From contig JBDRTY010000003.1 in the NCBI GenBank assembly GCA_039801085.1, forward strand, positions 83,776 through 147,775: a stretch of 64,000 bases of DNA, written 5' to 3'. Shown here in pieces: positions 19,101-27,792 of the stretch. A program made the position numbers and the translations under genes. The stretch is from a candidate division WOR-3 bacterium (GTDB lineage Bacteria > Hydrothermota > Tepidihabitantia > Tepidihabitantales > Tepidihabitantaceae). The stretch's first letter is position 1. Each line of letters opens with the position of its first letter. Below the pieces are notes generated by a model. That model saw nothing but the letters and a program-made list of their open reading frames with translations, did no database searches and was not told where the DNA came from.

Positions 19101-19392
19101 GCTGGCGGAACTGCAGGTGGACCGCAGACTGATTGAGCGGCAGCAGGGCATAGTCACCAGACTGCTTGATGTCCAGCGCAGCCTGCGACAGCAGGGATTC
19201 AGAGAGGAACGGGAGGCACAACGTGCTCAGCCTTATCAGCCAGCAGATGCTGCCCGCCTGCCTGAAGACCTGGGTGAACGGAACCGGCGTCTGCGGCAAG
19301 AGCTCCTCCGGGCACTGAAGCAGGGCTTTCCGGCAGAATATGAACCGCTGATCCGCTCCTATTTTGAAATGCTGCTTCAGGAGGCTCCATGA
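16171..19392 (+). CDS. DUF4175-like membrane protein with long coiled coil
   Basis: The 1073-residue protein has a TM hairpin (about 18-60) and a third TM (135-154). An extracytoplasmic Ig-like beta region (about 160-460) follows, then a Glu/Gln/Leu-rich coiled coil from about 490 to the end, broken by a Gly/Ala-rich segment near 870-930. This is the layout of DUF4175/TIGR02302-like proteins, whose role is unknown. ATG 16171 (MKSEPIRR) is chosen because it directly precedes the first TM and follows the promoter; no good Shine-Dalgarno is present. It overlaps the TPR gene by 4 nt (ATGA). Confidence 0.75.
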   Translation: MKSEPIRRIARIRNRTIFVTTAALLGVATGTAAILLILISGLFLSAWLLMLILFPVLFLGWRWLRRADIRSIGYQLEQHFPELRNRLVAAIELARYQPGAENYSLELRDAAVEQIRVQTAHLNLESVVPVYRWKWSAIFALAGVSLFVFYIFTFSAPARFGLINAFAPAGNRIRLQVTPGDTTVTPNTAITIGCAVEPAGIFRTITLELMQPDAPVQRLHLKLVSDRCTLPVTVRSRINYRFRLLGKTCGWYTIRTPEPVVLKNVIFTGYPPEYTGLPPVRLTGPELTLLAGTQVELTGIASAPIRRARLLIGAETLPVLMNPAEPQQICARFTVLEDAAGILELATMSEPFQPALQFHIRKLSDEPPLVNIFLPGRDIDLPLKMQVPLGINSLDDFGLTAIWLHYGKDTLNRKLLLKRPQGAREDTVLYLWDLSGISLLPGEVLHYYVRAVDNDLVSGPKSGTSAIFTIRFPTMTEIYSQAVEQTSATINELEPLQTEQAKLGAELTRLTEDLKRRRELSWEEKKQLDRIAREQNALLSEIDRLQEEIARTSTDLLEGMSWDPETLERLTQLQELLSRLIPENLQQALRELSRKLQQEPGSLRPVLEQLQSEQQRLKTGIERALELLRRMTEEIKLEALARQAEELARRQDQLTRNLPAQPAESLGRNQEQISAGIDSMINGLEELSRNFSEPAVAESLHRLNEQLAQKNLSGLARSLARQLNAGAKADAAKKSEQLNRSLKELAEELNRLSSSLKKSRSEAITRQIFTYTTGLLTISAEQERLEQALQHGISPNEIAPAEQALLEAVKIAAESIAGLTGQTLSVPPTVSQELARALNSMRTAGEQAAGGTSYGLAASMRQARQSLNRAIAQLLQAGSAARQGGGLAGGLQNLLEQLSRMTAEQLAINAGMSGLPIPIPAAGLSPQQQEQLMQLLSRQQALRQQLEDLLGSLGGEKPGLTGMLEGLVEEMKGIERSLAELQVDRRLIERQQGIVTRLLDVQRSLRQQGFREEREAQRAQPYQPADAARLPEDLGERNRRLRQELLRALKQGFPAEYEPLIRSYFEMLLQEAP

Positions 19393-21056
19393 GTACAATT
19401 GTCCGAATTCTGTTCCTTTTGCCAATATCATTAAGTGCGGTTGCTGCCCAGGAGCTTTTTCAAGCCCAGCAGCTGGAACAGGCAGGCCAGATCGAAACTG
19501 CCTTTAAGCTTTATCTTCAGGCACTGGAGAAAAACCCGGAACAGGGACCGGCAATTGCCGGGCTGGTCCGCACCGGCGTCAGCCTGAAGAAATTTGATAC
19601 CCTGCTGGTTGTGCTCGAAAGACTGAAACCGGTTGCCCGCAATCAGCCGGATATTGAACTGGGGATTATCGAAGCCCTGTTCGGACTCCGGCGCCGCTCT
19701 GAAGCCATCAGCCGGCTCGAACGGCTTCTGAGTTCGGCGCCCGACCGGGTGATGGCTGCAGCTGATCTCTTAATTCGCGTTCACGAATACGCACTTGCCA
19801 CCCGCTATCTTGAACCACAGGTAACAAACCGGTTCAATCCCCAGCTTACCGACCGGTTGCTCACCCTCTACGAACAAATGGGCAGGTTCAATGCTGCTGC
19901 CACTCTGATTGTTCAGCTTGTCAATACCGACACCAGCCTGCAGTCGGACGTTACACGGTATATTCTCCAAAACCTTGATCGACTGCGCATCTGGGGCAGA
20001 AAAGCCGGGCGTCAGAATCTGCTGGCAGAGCTGGACAAAATCCGTAACCCGTTGCTGCGCGTGCGTGCCCGGACACAGCTACTTCTGGGTGCCGACCGAG
20101 AAAACGATGCCGCCCGGGAACTGCTGAACGCACATCAGGCCGGGATTCTAAGCGGAACCGAACTGCATCAGCTGGCCCGCGAATGGGAACAGGCTGGCCA
20201 GTATCAGGCGGCACTCATTATCTACCAGCAGCTCGGCAGGCTGGCAGATGCCGCCCGTACGCTCCGGTTTCAGGGCAAGACGGAAACTGCGCTCAAACTG
20301 CTCCAGTCGGACACGACCCCGGACGGGCTGTTTGAATATGCCGAACTGCTGCGTCAGGAAAAAAACGACTTCAGGACTGCCGCCGCAGTTTACCGTCGCC
20401 TGCTCCGCCTGCGTCCGAATGACCGGAACGCCCGGCTCGGTCTGGTGGCTGCGTTCATCGGCAGCGGTCAGCTGGACAGCGCCCTTAATTTTCTTGACCA
20501 GCTTAATCCGCCTGATGATCAAATCCTTTTTCTGCGAACTAAAATTCTGCTCTATCAGGAGAAGTTCGATTCACTCGCACCCGCAATCGCAGAGTTCAGC
20601 CGGCGGTATGGCGACAGCCCGCTCTTCAACGATTTGCTGGAACTGAACATTCTGACCCTGAGCAGTTCCCGAAGGGAGCTGGCAGCGATCATGTTCACCC
20701 TTGAGACCGGTAACTACCAGGAGGCATACCGGCAGGCAGCCCGGCTCCGGTCAGGAGATGAACTTACAGCCCAGCAGGCGCTGATCATCACCAGCAAAAT
20801 TTTTTCCCGCCAGCACCAGTATCAATCCGCAATTGCAGTGCTTGATACGCTGATAAAAACCTTTCCCCGGGGGGAGTTGGCACCGGCGGCACTGTTCCGG
20901 CAGCTGGAGATTTGTCAGACCGGACTTAATGATACTGACCGGGCGCAGCGTATCGCCGAACAGCTGATTCAGGAATACCCGACTTCACTATACGCCCCGC
21001 TTGCCCGCCAGCGGCTCAAACGCGAATCATCTACTCCGTCGGGCACACTGCACTGA
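19389..21056 (+). CDS. Exported TPR-repeat protein
   Basis: The 555-residue protein has a signal peptide (ILFLLPISLSAVAAQ) and about ten helical repeats of TPR type, for example LEQAGQIETAFKLYLQALEKNPEQGPA and AAAVYRRLLRLRPNDRNARLGL. It most likely acts as a periplasmic scaffold. AGGAGG lies 4 nt before the ATG, and the gene is coupled to the DUF4175-like gene by ATGA, so the two proteins probably work together. No enzymatic motif is present. Confidence 0.85.
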   Translation: MSTIVRILFLLPISLSAVAAQELFQAQQLEQAGQIETAFKLYLQALEKNPEQGPAIAGLVRTGVSLKKFDTLLVVLERLKPVARNQPDIELGIIEALFGLRRRSEAISRLERLLSSAPDRVMAAADLLIRVHEYALATRYLEPQVTNRFNPQLTDRLLTLYEQMGRFNAAATLIVQLVNTDTSLQSDVTRYILQNLDRLRIWGRKAGRQNLLAELDKIRNPLLRVRARTQLLLGADRENDAARELLNAHQAGILSGTELHQLAREWEQAGQYQAALIIYQQLGRLADAARTLRFQGKTETALKLLQSDTTPDGLFEYAELLRQEKNDFRTAAAVYRRLLRLRPNDRNARLGLVAAFIGSGQLDSALNFLDQLNPPDDQILFLRTKILLYQEKFDSLAPAIAEFSRRYGDSPLFNDLLELNILTLSSSRRELAAIMFTLETGNYQEAYRQAARLRSGDELTAQQALIITSKIFSRQHQYQSAIAVLDTLIKTFPRGELAPAALFRQLEICQTGLNDTDRAQRIAEQLIQEYPTSLYAPLARQRLKRESSTPSGTLH

Positions 21057-21067
21057 AACGCTAACTG

Positions 21068-21095
21068 TTGACGCCGCCTGATGTTATGATATGAT
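21068..21095 (+). promoter_or_regulatory. Promoter of pseudokinase gene (leaderless type)
   Basis: TTGACG (21068-21073), 16-nt spacer, TATGAT (21090-21095). The predicted start is 21102, the A of the ATG. Confidence 0.6.
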
Positions 21096-21101
21096 TGAAC
21101 C

Positions 21102-22370
21102 ATGGCGCGAGCGCTGACACTGGCGGATCTGCTTGCCCAGCGTCGGGTTCTGCCGCCCGGAGAACTGATTCCGCTGTTCAGTTCGGTACTGGAGGATCTG
21201 GAGAAGGCGCACAGCCAGGGGCATCTCCATGGAGATATCAAACCGAAAAAAATCGTCCAGGTGGAGGAACGCGTATGGCGGCTGATTGACTACGGGGTAT
21301 CAAAAATTGGCACCGCCCGCTACATTTCCCCGGAAAAGGCACAGAAACAGCCGATTGATGCCCGTGCTGATCTCTATTCTCTCGGCGTCGTGCTTTATGA
21401 GGCTGCTACCGGCAGGCCGCCGTTTGACGCCGAACTGGGCGCAGAACTGATTCAGGCTCATATCAGTCAGCCTCCCCCCCCACCCAGCACAGTAAAACCG
21501 GATCTGCCAGCGGATCTGGAGAAAATCATTCTCCGCGCTCTGGAAAAAGACCCTGCGCGCCGGTTCCAGTCAGCCCGTGAATTTCGAAACGCACTCAACG
21601 CTTTGACGCCCAGAGAGACTGAACGTCCGGCACCTCCGCCCCCTGCGTCGGCTCCAGAAACCGCTGGTCCGGTTAAAACCAGATTAGCACCTCAGCGCCC
21701 AGCTGCTTCACAGCCCGAGCGCACTGCACCACCCCGAACGATGGCGCCACCGCGTCCGGCGCCGGCAGCAGCCCAAACACAACCCGTACATCCTGCCCAT
21801 AAAGAAAAAGGCAGAATCCCTGTGCTCATCATCTCTCTTCTCCTCGTGATTGCCGCTGGTGCAGCACTTTTCTTTGTTTTAAGTAGCGGCGGAAAGATTT
21901 CTGTTCCCGAGGTTATCGGTCAGACCGAGTCGGACGCCCGCGAAAACATCGAGTCAGCCGGTTTACGCTTCGCACTGGGACCGGACAAGGATGGACCCCT
22001 GCCAATCGGTCTTGTTGCCGAGCAGAACCCCAAGCCCGGTTCCAGAGTACGAAAGGGCACAGTGGTCCAAATCCGACTGAGTACCGGCATGATTGAAATC
22101 CCCTCAGTCACCGGACTGAACCGTGCTGAAGCTGAGAAACTGTTGCGTGCCACCGGGCTGGATAGTATAATTATCGCAAGTGAGTACAGCGATGAAGTTG
22201 AAATCGGCCGGGTTATCGGCGTGGAACCGAAATCAGGCGCAAAGGTCCGGGCAAAGACACCTGTCCGCCTCAGAATTGCCGCCGGCAGAGCCACCTGTCC
22301 GCAGTGTGGTGCACGCCGCGAGCCCGGTGCTCAATTCTGCACCCGCTGCGGCTACCGTTTCCCGGAGTAG
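21102..22370 (+). CDS. Membrane PASTA pseudokinase lacking the kinase N-lobe, with C-terminal zinc ribbon
   Basis: The 422-residue protein starts in the region that is helix D of Ser/Thr kinases, so the Gly-rich loop, the VAxK lysine and helix C are missing. The C-lobe is recognisable: HGDIKPKKI (43-51, catalytic-loop Asn replaced by Lys), DYG (63-65) for DFG, SPE (76-78), and DLYSLGVVLYEAATGRPPF. A Pro-rich linker (about 170-235), one TM (239-261), two PASTA domains (265-328, 330-394) and a four-Cys zinc ribbon (C399, C402, C413, C416) follow. It is probably catalytically dead; PASTA domains suggest peptidoglycan sensing outside. The PEGA gene follows after 6 nt. Confidence 0.85.
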   Translation: MARALTLADLLAQRRVLPPGELIPLFSSVLEDLEKAHSQGHLHGDIKPKKIVQVEERVWRLIDYGVSKIGTARYISPEKAQKQPIDARADLYSLGVVLYEAATGRPPFDAELGAELIQAHISQPPPPPSTVKPDLPADLEKIILRALEKDPARRFQSAREFRNALNALTPRETERPAPPPPASAPETAGPVKTRLAPQRPAASQPERTAPPRTMAPPRPAPAAAQTQPVHPAHKEKGRIPVLIISLLLVIAAGAALFFVLSSGGKISVPEVIGQTESDARENIESAGLRFALGPDKDGPLPIGLVAEQNPKPGSRVRKGTVVQIRLSTGMIEIPSVTGLNRAEAEKLLRATGLDSIIIASEYSDEVEIGRVIGVEPKSGAKVRAKTPVRLRIAAGRATCPQCGARREPGAQFCTRCGYRFPE

Positions 22371-22376
22371 GAGATC

Positions 22377-23393
22377 ATGAGAAAAGTTGTGAAAGTACTG
22401 CTCTGCATCCTGCTGGTGATTACTGTCGCGTGGGCTGAGAAAATCTGCCCGAACTGCGGGACCGCCAACCGGGATGATGCCCGTTTCTGTAAAAAATGCG
22501 GTGCCCGTCTGCCCGAACCGGAAAGCCGTCCATCCCTTCCCCGGCTCCGGGTTACTGCTTCGGTTGAAGGCAATTCTGTAATCATCACTTCCGAACCATC
22601 TGGTGCCACAGTCCGGATCGACGATGTTGAACGAGGAAAAACACCACTCACCATAACTGAACTCGCTCCCGGCAGGCATGAACTGGAAGTACGGCTTGCC
22701 GGTTATCAGACTTATTATTCCAGTTTCAACATTACTGCACGGCTGGCGACGCTCGTGGTTACCTCGGATCCAATCGGTGCCGACATTTACCTCGATGGTG
22801 CTTACAAAGGAAAAACTACCGAAACCGGCTTGACCATTTCCCGCGTCCCCTTCGGCTCCCACTCCATCTCTGCCCGGCTCACCGGCTATCAGGAAGCAAC
22901 AAAACTGGTGGAAGTCCGGGAGCCCGGACCCATCGGCATCCTGATCAAACTTGGCACCAGCCGGGGATTTCTCAGCGTTACCACCCGACCGGCAGGAGCT
23001 GATGTCATTGCCAATGGCAGAAAACTGGGCACTGCACCGCTTGTAACCGCACTCGCACCGGACCGGTATGCCCTCACTCTTTCCAAACCCGGCTACGAAG
23101 ACTGGCTCGGGTATGTCAACATCGGCTATGGCGAAACAACAGCGGTCAATCAGACGCTCTCCCGACTCCCTCAGCGCCAGCTGCCCATACTTTTGACCGG
23201 AATTGTGCTTACTGCCGGCGGTGCCCTATCGGCGCTGATGGGAGAGAAAAGCTACGCCGCATATCAGCAGGCAACAACCACACAGGAGGCGATCCGGCTC
23301 CATCAGGAAACCGAACGCTGGGATATGCTTCGCAACATCGGGTTTGGTGCCGGTGCCGGCTGTATCGGACTTTACTTTGTAATCCGATGGTAA
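22377..23393 (+). CDS. Exported PEGA-domain protein with N-terminal zinc ribbon
   Basis: The 338-residue protein has a signal peptide (1-20) followed directly by a zinc ribbon (C24, C27, C38, C41). Three PEGA domains come next (about 65-125, 125-195, 205-265; recurring SEPSGATVRIDD, SDPIGADIYLDG, TRPAGADVIANG). Two C-terminal hydrophobic segments flank a charged helix. PEGA domains are cell-surface beta-sandwiches. AGGAG precedes the ATG. The zinc ribbon is of the same CPxCG...FCxxCG type as that ending the upstream pseudokinase, and both should lie outside the cytoplasm, so a physical partnership is plausible. Confidence 0.8.
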   Translation: MRKVVKVLLCILLVITVAWAEKICPNCGTANRDDARFCKKCGARLPEPESRPSLPRLRVTASVEGNSVIITSEPSGATVRIDDVERGKTPLTITELAPGRHELEVRLAGYQTYYSSFNITARLATLVVTSDPIGADIYLDGAYKGKTTETGLTISRVPFGSHSISARLTGYQEATKLVEVREPGPIGILIKLGTSRGFLSVTTRPAGADVIANGRKLGTAPLVTALAPDRYALTLSKPGYEDWLGYVNIGYGETTAVNQTLSRLPQRQLPILLTGIVLTAGGALSALMGEKSYAAYQQATTTQEAIRLHQETERWDMLRNIGFGAGAGCIGLYFVIRW

Positions 23394-26329
23394 AAAAATA
23401 CTTTTGGTTCTTAAAATTCAGCCTGCTTTTAGCCCTTTCCCTGCTCGTCTGCCGGAAGTGGACTAATCCCTATGATCCGGCTGCCAACCGTCCCCCGTCT
23501 CCGCCTCGACTGCTGTTTCCCGACAGCGCTGCCCGGGATATTGATACCAATGTGGTTCTGCGCTGGACCTGTACTGATCCGGACAGCGTGGACACTCTTA
23601 AATATCTCCTTTATCTGGGTATCAGCCCGCCCCCCCCACTTTTCGATTCCGGTATCAGCGACACCTTCTACCATCCCCTGAACCTCAATGTCCTCGCGAC
23701 CTACTACTGGCGTGTCGTTGCCCGCGACCGGTTCGGCGAAACCGCTTCCAGTCCGGTCTGGCGTTTTGCAACTGCAAAAGCAAATAATTTCCCGTTTATT
23801 CCCTCAAATCCGACACCTGATTCCGGTGCAGTCGGACAGTTCGTCCGTCTCACATTATCCTGGTCCGGTGGTGACCCGGATCCTGGGGATACGGTATTTT
23901 ATGACATTTATTTGGGAACAACTACTCCGCCCCCTCTGCTGATCCAGAATCACAATCAGACCAGTTACACCCCACACCGGCTGAAATACGATTCCACCTA
24001 TTACTGGCGGATTGTCGCCCGCGACCAGCGCGGCGCCACTGTCAGCGGGCCGATCTGGCAATTCCGCACCTTCCCGCCAATTGTTGTAATTCAGCCTAAT
24101 GATACCACCCGTTGGCGTGTTACCTCCCAGCAGACTATCCGCTGGACAGGCGGACCGACGGTTACGGACAGCAAGAGATCGGGAAAAACTGCACACCGGC
24201 TGAATACTTTGAACACATCAGGTGCTGACTCTACGATTATCTACTACTCCACCAATGGCGGCACAACTTGGTTGCGACATGGTCGGGCAACTCAGTCCGG
24301 CAGTTATACCTGGACTGTACCCAGTCCGCCCAGCACTAACGCCCGCGTTCAAGTGCGGATGTTTATCTCTGGTGACACCTCCCTTGGGAATTCACCCCGC
24401 TATGAAGTATACGACCGGAACAAACCCTCGCCCATTACCGTAACCTCTCCTGATTCGACTGCGGAATGGCGCATCGGCAACAGTTATGACATCATCTGGA
24501 CTGGCGGCACTCTTTTAGGCATGGACTCAACGGTCCTTTCCTATTCCACCAATAATGGAACAACCTGGCAGCGGATCGGTGCTACTACCCGGCCTAGCAG
24601 CTACCGCTGGACTGTGCCAGGACCTGCCACCCAGCAGGCAAAAATCAGGATACGGGCATTCTGCCTTGACTCATCTACTACTGGCTACAGCGCAACTTTC
24701 AAAATTGTTGAAGGGCTGCCGCCGATTACCATCACTCAGCCAAACTCCGCCACCCGCTGGCGTGAAGGCTCAGCCCAGTCCATCCTCTGGACTGGTGGTC
24801 CGTCAACTCCCGATTCAGTTGTGGTCTTCTACTCCACCAACGATGGCGGTACCTGGGTAAGGCACGGCCGGGCAACCACTCCTAGTAGTTACAGCTGGAA
24901 TGTACCAGGTCCTGCTACTGATCTCGCCCGGGTAACGGTCCGGGCCCATGTTGCCGGCGAATCGACTGTTGCAATCAGTGCCCGTTATGTTATCTATGAT
25001 TCCCTGCCGCCATCACCGATCACTGTTACCTCACCAGCCGCCGGCGCGCGCTGGATCGTAGGCACAACGCACGAAATTACCTGGACTGGTGGCACTTTTG
25101 CCGGTATGGAATCAACTGTAATTTATTACTCCACCGATGGTGGAACAAGCTGGAACCGCCAGGGTGTAACAACTCAGGCAGGCAGTTACACTTGGACCGT
25201 ACCCAGTCCGCCCACTGCAAATGCCCAGATTGCAGTCCGTGCCTGGTGTGGAAACCATATGACCGAGGGTCGGAGCGGTATATTCACGGTCACAGGTGCA
25301 GGGGGAACACCGGATACAGTCCTTGCGACAATCACCGTTGGTGCAAAGCCCCGCGCACTGCTCTGGGACAGTCTGCACAACAAAATCTTCGTTGCAAATT
25401 ACAACGATTCCAGCGTTACTATCATTGATGGCAGCACGAATCAGATACAGACCACGATCCGGGTCGGCGGATTCCCTTACGCCCTGTGCCTTAACACATT
25501 AAACGGCCGGGTTTATGTTGCCAATCAGATCAGCGGCACTGTGACAGTAATTGACGGTGCCAGCAATCAGGTTCAGACTACGGTCAGCGTCGGAAGTTAT
25601 CCGCAGGCAATGTGTTTCAATTCGCACGATAACCGCCTATATGTCAGCAACTACCGCTCGGCAACCGTAACTGTAATTGACGGTAATACCAGCGAAGTTA
25701 TCACGACAGTGCCGGTGGATTCAAATCCGATCGCCTTGGTTTACAACCCGGCGCACAACAAAATTTACTGCGCCAATTTTGCCCGTAATAATGTTACGGT
25801 AATTGACGGCACTACTAACAGTGTACTCGGGACCGTACCGGTTGATTACCAACCTTGCGCACTGGTGGTCGACAGTAGAAACAACGTAGCTGTTGCCAAT
25901 CGCTATTTCGGAAAAGTAACCATTATCAATGGCGAAAATCAGTCCGTCATTACCACTCTGGATGTCGGCAGTGAACCCTACGCCCTTGCTTTCAATGCCA
26001 CCGACAACCGGCTTTACTGTGCCAACTCCGGAACCAATAATGTCTCGGTCATCAATGTCAGCAACTATTCACTCATGACTAACATCTCAGTCGGCGTTCA
26101 TCCCCGCACACTTGGCTGGGCAGGCTGGGTTGACAAACTGTTTGCCGTCAATTACGATGGTACCAGTGTCTCACTGATCGATGGTGCCACTAATGCTGTT
26201 CAGAAAACAATCGCCGTCGGCAGCAATCCGATCGCCATCTGCATCAACTCCTGGGACAGCAAGGTGTATATTGCCAATTACAACTCTAATACCGTAACCA
26301 TTATCGGACCTCGCAGCGCCAGCCATTAA
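23387..26329 (+). CDS. Surface lipoprotein: FnIII-like, beta-sandwich repeats and YVTN beta-propeller
   Basis: This 980-residue protein has a lipoprotein signal (LALSLLVC), two FnIII-like domains (PPSPPRLLFPDSA..., YYWRVVARD repeated) and four sandwich repeats of the form I.V..P...A.WR.G....I.WTGG...DSTV.YYSTNGGT.W. A C-terminal propeller (about 645-975) follows with seven or eight YVTN-type blades (NKIFVANYNDSSVTIIDG..., T..VG..P.AL). Likely role: surface binding or adhesion. The ATG lies within the end of the PEGA gene (7-nt overlap, ATGGTAA). The first sandwich repeat carries an extra segment of about 20 residues. Confidence 0.83.
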   Translation: MVKKYFWFLKFSLLLALSLLVCRKWTNPYDPAANRPPSPPRLLFPDSAARDIDTNVVLRWTCTDPDSVDTLKYLLYLGISPPPPLFDSGISDTFYHPLNLNVLATYYWRVVARDRFGETASSPVWRFATAKANNFPFIPSNPTPDSGAVGQFVRLTLSWSGGDPDPGDTVFYDIYLGTTTPPPLLIQNHNQTSYTPHRLKYDSTYYWRIVARDQRGATVSGPIWQFRTFPPIVVIQPNDTTRWRVTSQQTIRWTGGPTVTDSKRSGKTAHRLNTLNTSGADSTIIYYSTNGGTTWLRHGRATQSGSYTWTVPSPPSTNARVQVRMFISGDTSLGNSPRYEVYDRNKPSPITVTSPDSTAEWRIGNSYDIIWTGGTLLGMDSTVLSYSTNNGTTWQRIGATTRPSSYRWTVPGPATQQAKIRIRAFCLDSSTTGYSATFKIVEGLPPITITQPNSATRWREGSAQSILWTGGPSTPDSVVVFYSTNDGGTWVRHGRATTPSSYSWNVPGPATDLARVTVRAHVAGESTVAISARYVIYDSLPPSPITVTSPAAGARWIVGTTHEITWTGGTFAGMESTVIYYSTDGGTSWNRQGVTTQAGSYTWTVPSPPTANAQIAVRAWCGNHMTEGRSGIFTVTGAGGTPDTVLATITVGAKPRALLWDSLHNKIFVANYNDSSVTIIDGSTNQIQTTIRVGGFPYALCLNTLNGRVYVANQISGTVTVIDGASNQVQTTVSVGSYPQAMCFNSHDNRLYVSNYRSATVTVIDGNTSEVITTVPVDSNPIALVYNPAHNKIYCANFARNNVTVIDGTTNSVLGTVPVDYQPCALVVDSRNNVAVANRYFGKVTIINGENQSVITTLDVGSEPYALAFNATDNRLYCANSGTNNVSVINVSNYSLMTNISVGVHPRTLGWAGWVDKLFAVNYDGTSVSLIDGATNAVQKTIAVGSNPIAICINSWDSKVYIANYNSNTVTIIGPRSASH

Positions 26330-26363
26330 TCCCGGTCCCATTATCACAGGCAGTATATAAACC

Positions 26364-26392
26364 TTGACCATTATTTTAGCCATTGTTATTCT
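26364..26392 (+). promoter_or_regulatory. Promoter of CCA-adding enzyme gene (leaderless type)
   Basis: TTGACC (26364-26369), 17-nt spacer, TATTCT (26387-26392). The predicted start falls at 26398-26399, on the ATG. Confidence 0.5.
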
Positions 26393-26397
26393 CAAAT

Positions 26398-27789
26398 ATG
26401 ACATCTGAAATCCACGCCCGGCTGCAGAGCCTGGGGCGAACGTATGACCGGCTGATCGAACTGCAGGGAGACCGGCAGCTTTATCTTGTTGGTGGTGCGC
26501 TCCGGGACATCTTGCTTGATCGTCCACCTCAGGATTTTGACTTTGCAGTCGCCGGCTCGGCAATTGAATTTGCTCATCAGTTTGCCTCCAGAATCCGGGG
26601 CAAACTTGTGATTCTTTCTGAAGAAGACGATGAGGCACGAGTTGTGTACCGCAGAAAAATTACCTTTGATTTCAACGGGCTGGGCAAGGAATCGATCGAG
26701 AGCGACCTTTTGCGCCGTGACTTTACCATCAATGCCTTGGCACTGAAACTACCGGCAGGGGAATACATTATTGACCCGTACGGTGGACAGGTGGACATAA
26801 AAAGGAAACTCATCCGTCCGGTAACGGATAGCTCCCTGGCTCGCGACCCGCTCCGGCTGCTGCGTGCATTCCGGCTGGCCCTGGAACTGGGGTTTACAAT
26901 TGATCCAGCGGTCGAACACCAGGGAGCGACAGTCTCTCTTGCCCGGACTGCACCGGAACGCATTGGCATGGAGTTTATGAGAATCCTTAACACTCCGGGT
27001 GCCACAGACTGCATAAAAAGACTGATCGCGCTTGGAAGATTGGCGGAGATAATACCCGAAATTTCAGCTTTGCTTGAAGAACCGGACCTGCGGGAACATA
27101 CCCTGCGTACCTTTATTAAAATTGAGGAAGTGCTTAGCACACCCGGCTTCTTCTCCAGATTCCAGCCAGAATGGAACAGTTATCTGACTCAGGACCCCCC
27201 GCGCGCGCCGTTACTGAAACTTGCCGGCCTGCTCCACGACATCGCCAAACCGCATACCCGATTTGTCAACGAATCCGGAGAAACCCACTTTTACGGCCAC
27301 GACAACCTCGGTGCCCGGCTGGCAGTAAAAATTGGCTATGAACGACTCCGCCTCTCGCGCCTGCAGGTTCGCATCCTGCGGACCCTGGTGAAGGAACATA
27401 TGCGTCTCCATCTCCTCGCCACTGCACCTGAACTCTCTGACCGGGCAATCCGGCGTTTTTTCCGGGACCTGGGTTCCGAAGCGTTGGGACTGATGATCCT
27501 ATGTTACGCTGACGGCTGGGCAACTGCCGGCAGAACGATCCATCTGGAAGACACCATCACTCGGATGCTCAATCAGCAGCGAATGGAAAATGCCAGACGC
27601 CGCATCAAGAGACTTGTTACTGGCGACGATCTGATCGCTCTGGGAATGAAACCAGGACCGGTATTCAAGGTAATCCTTCAGGAACTGGAAGACCTGCAGG
27701 TTGAGGGGAAAATCACCACCAAGGAAGAAGGTATTGAATATCTAAAAAGCTACTTAAAAACCCGGCGCAATGACCATCTTCTTGCCTGA
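26398..27789 (+). CDS. cca: CCA-adding enzyme / poly(A) polymerase family nucleotidyltransferase
   Basis: The 463-residue class II nucleotidyltransferase builds or repairs the tRNA 3' CCA. The head has LVGGALRDILL and the metal-binding DFDFAV, and the neck has RRDFTINALAL, IIDPYGGQVDIKRKLIRPV and RDPLRLLRAFRLALELGF. A C-terminal HD domain (LLHDIAKPHTR, FYGHD) is typical of bacterial CCA/polyA enzymes. This fits the two tRNA genes here, which lack encoded CCA. ATG 26398 follows the promoter without a Shine-Dalgarno; a start 5 codons upstream would lie inside the promoter. CCA addition versus polyadenylation cannot be separated by eye. Confidence 0.92.
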   Translation: MTSEIHARLQSLGRTYDRLIELQGDRQLYLVGGALRDILLDRPPQDFDFAVAGSAIEFAHQFASRIRGKLVILSEEDDEARVVYRRKITFDFNGLGKESIESDLLRRDFTINALALKLPAGEYIIDPYGGQVDIKRKLIRPVTDSSLARDPLRLLRAFRLALELGFTIDPAVEHQGATVSLARTAPERIGMEFMRILNTPGATDCIKRLIALGRLAEIIPEISALLEEPDLREHTLRTFIKIEEVLSTPGFFSRFQPEWNSYLTQDPPRAPLLKLAGLLHDIAKPHTRFVNESGETHFYGHDNLGARLAVKIGYERLRLSRLQVRILRTLVKEHMRLHLLATAPELSDRAIRRFFRDLGSEALGLMILCYADGWATAGRTIHLEDTITRMLNQQRMENARRRIKRLVTGDDLIALGMKPGPVFKVILQELEDLQVEGKITTKEEGIEYLKSYLKTRRNDHLLA

Positions 27790-27792
27790 TAT

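Noticed and set aside
21057..21101. Search for a missing kinase N-lobe upstream of the pseudokinase
   Set aside because: Only 45 bp separate it from the TPR gene, with a promoter in between; no frame encoding a Gly-rich loop or VAxK exists there.
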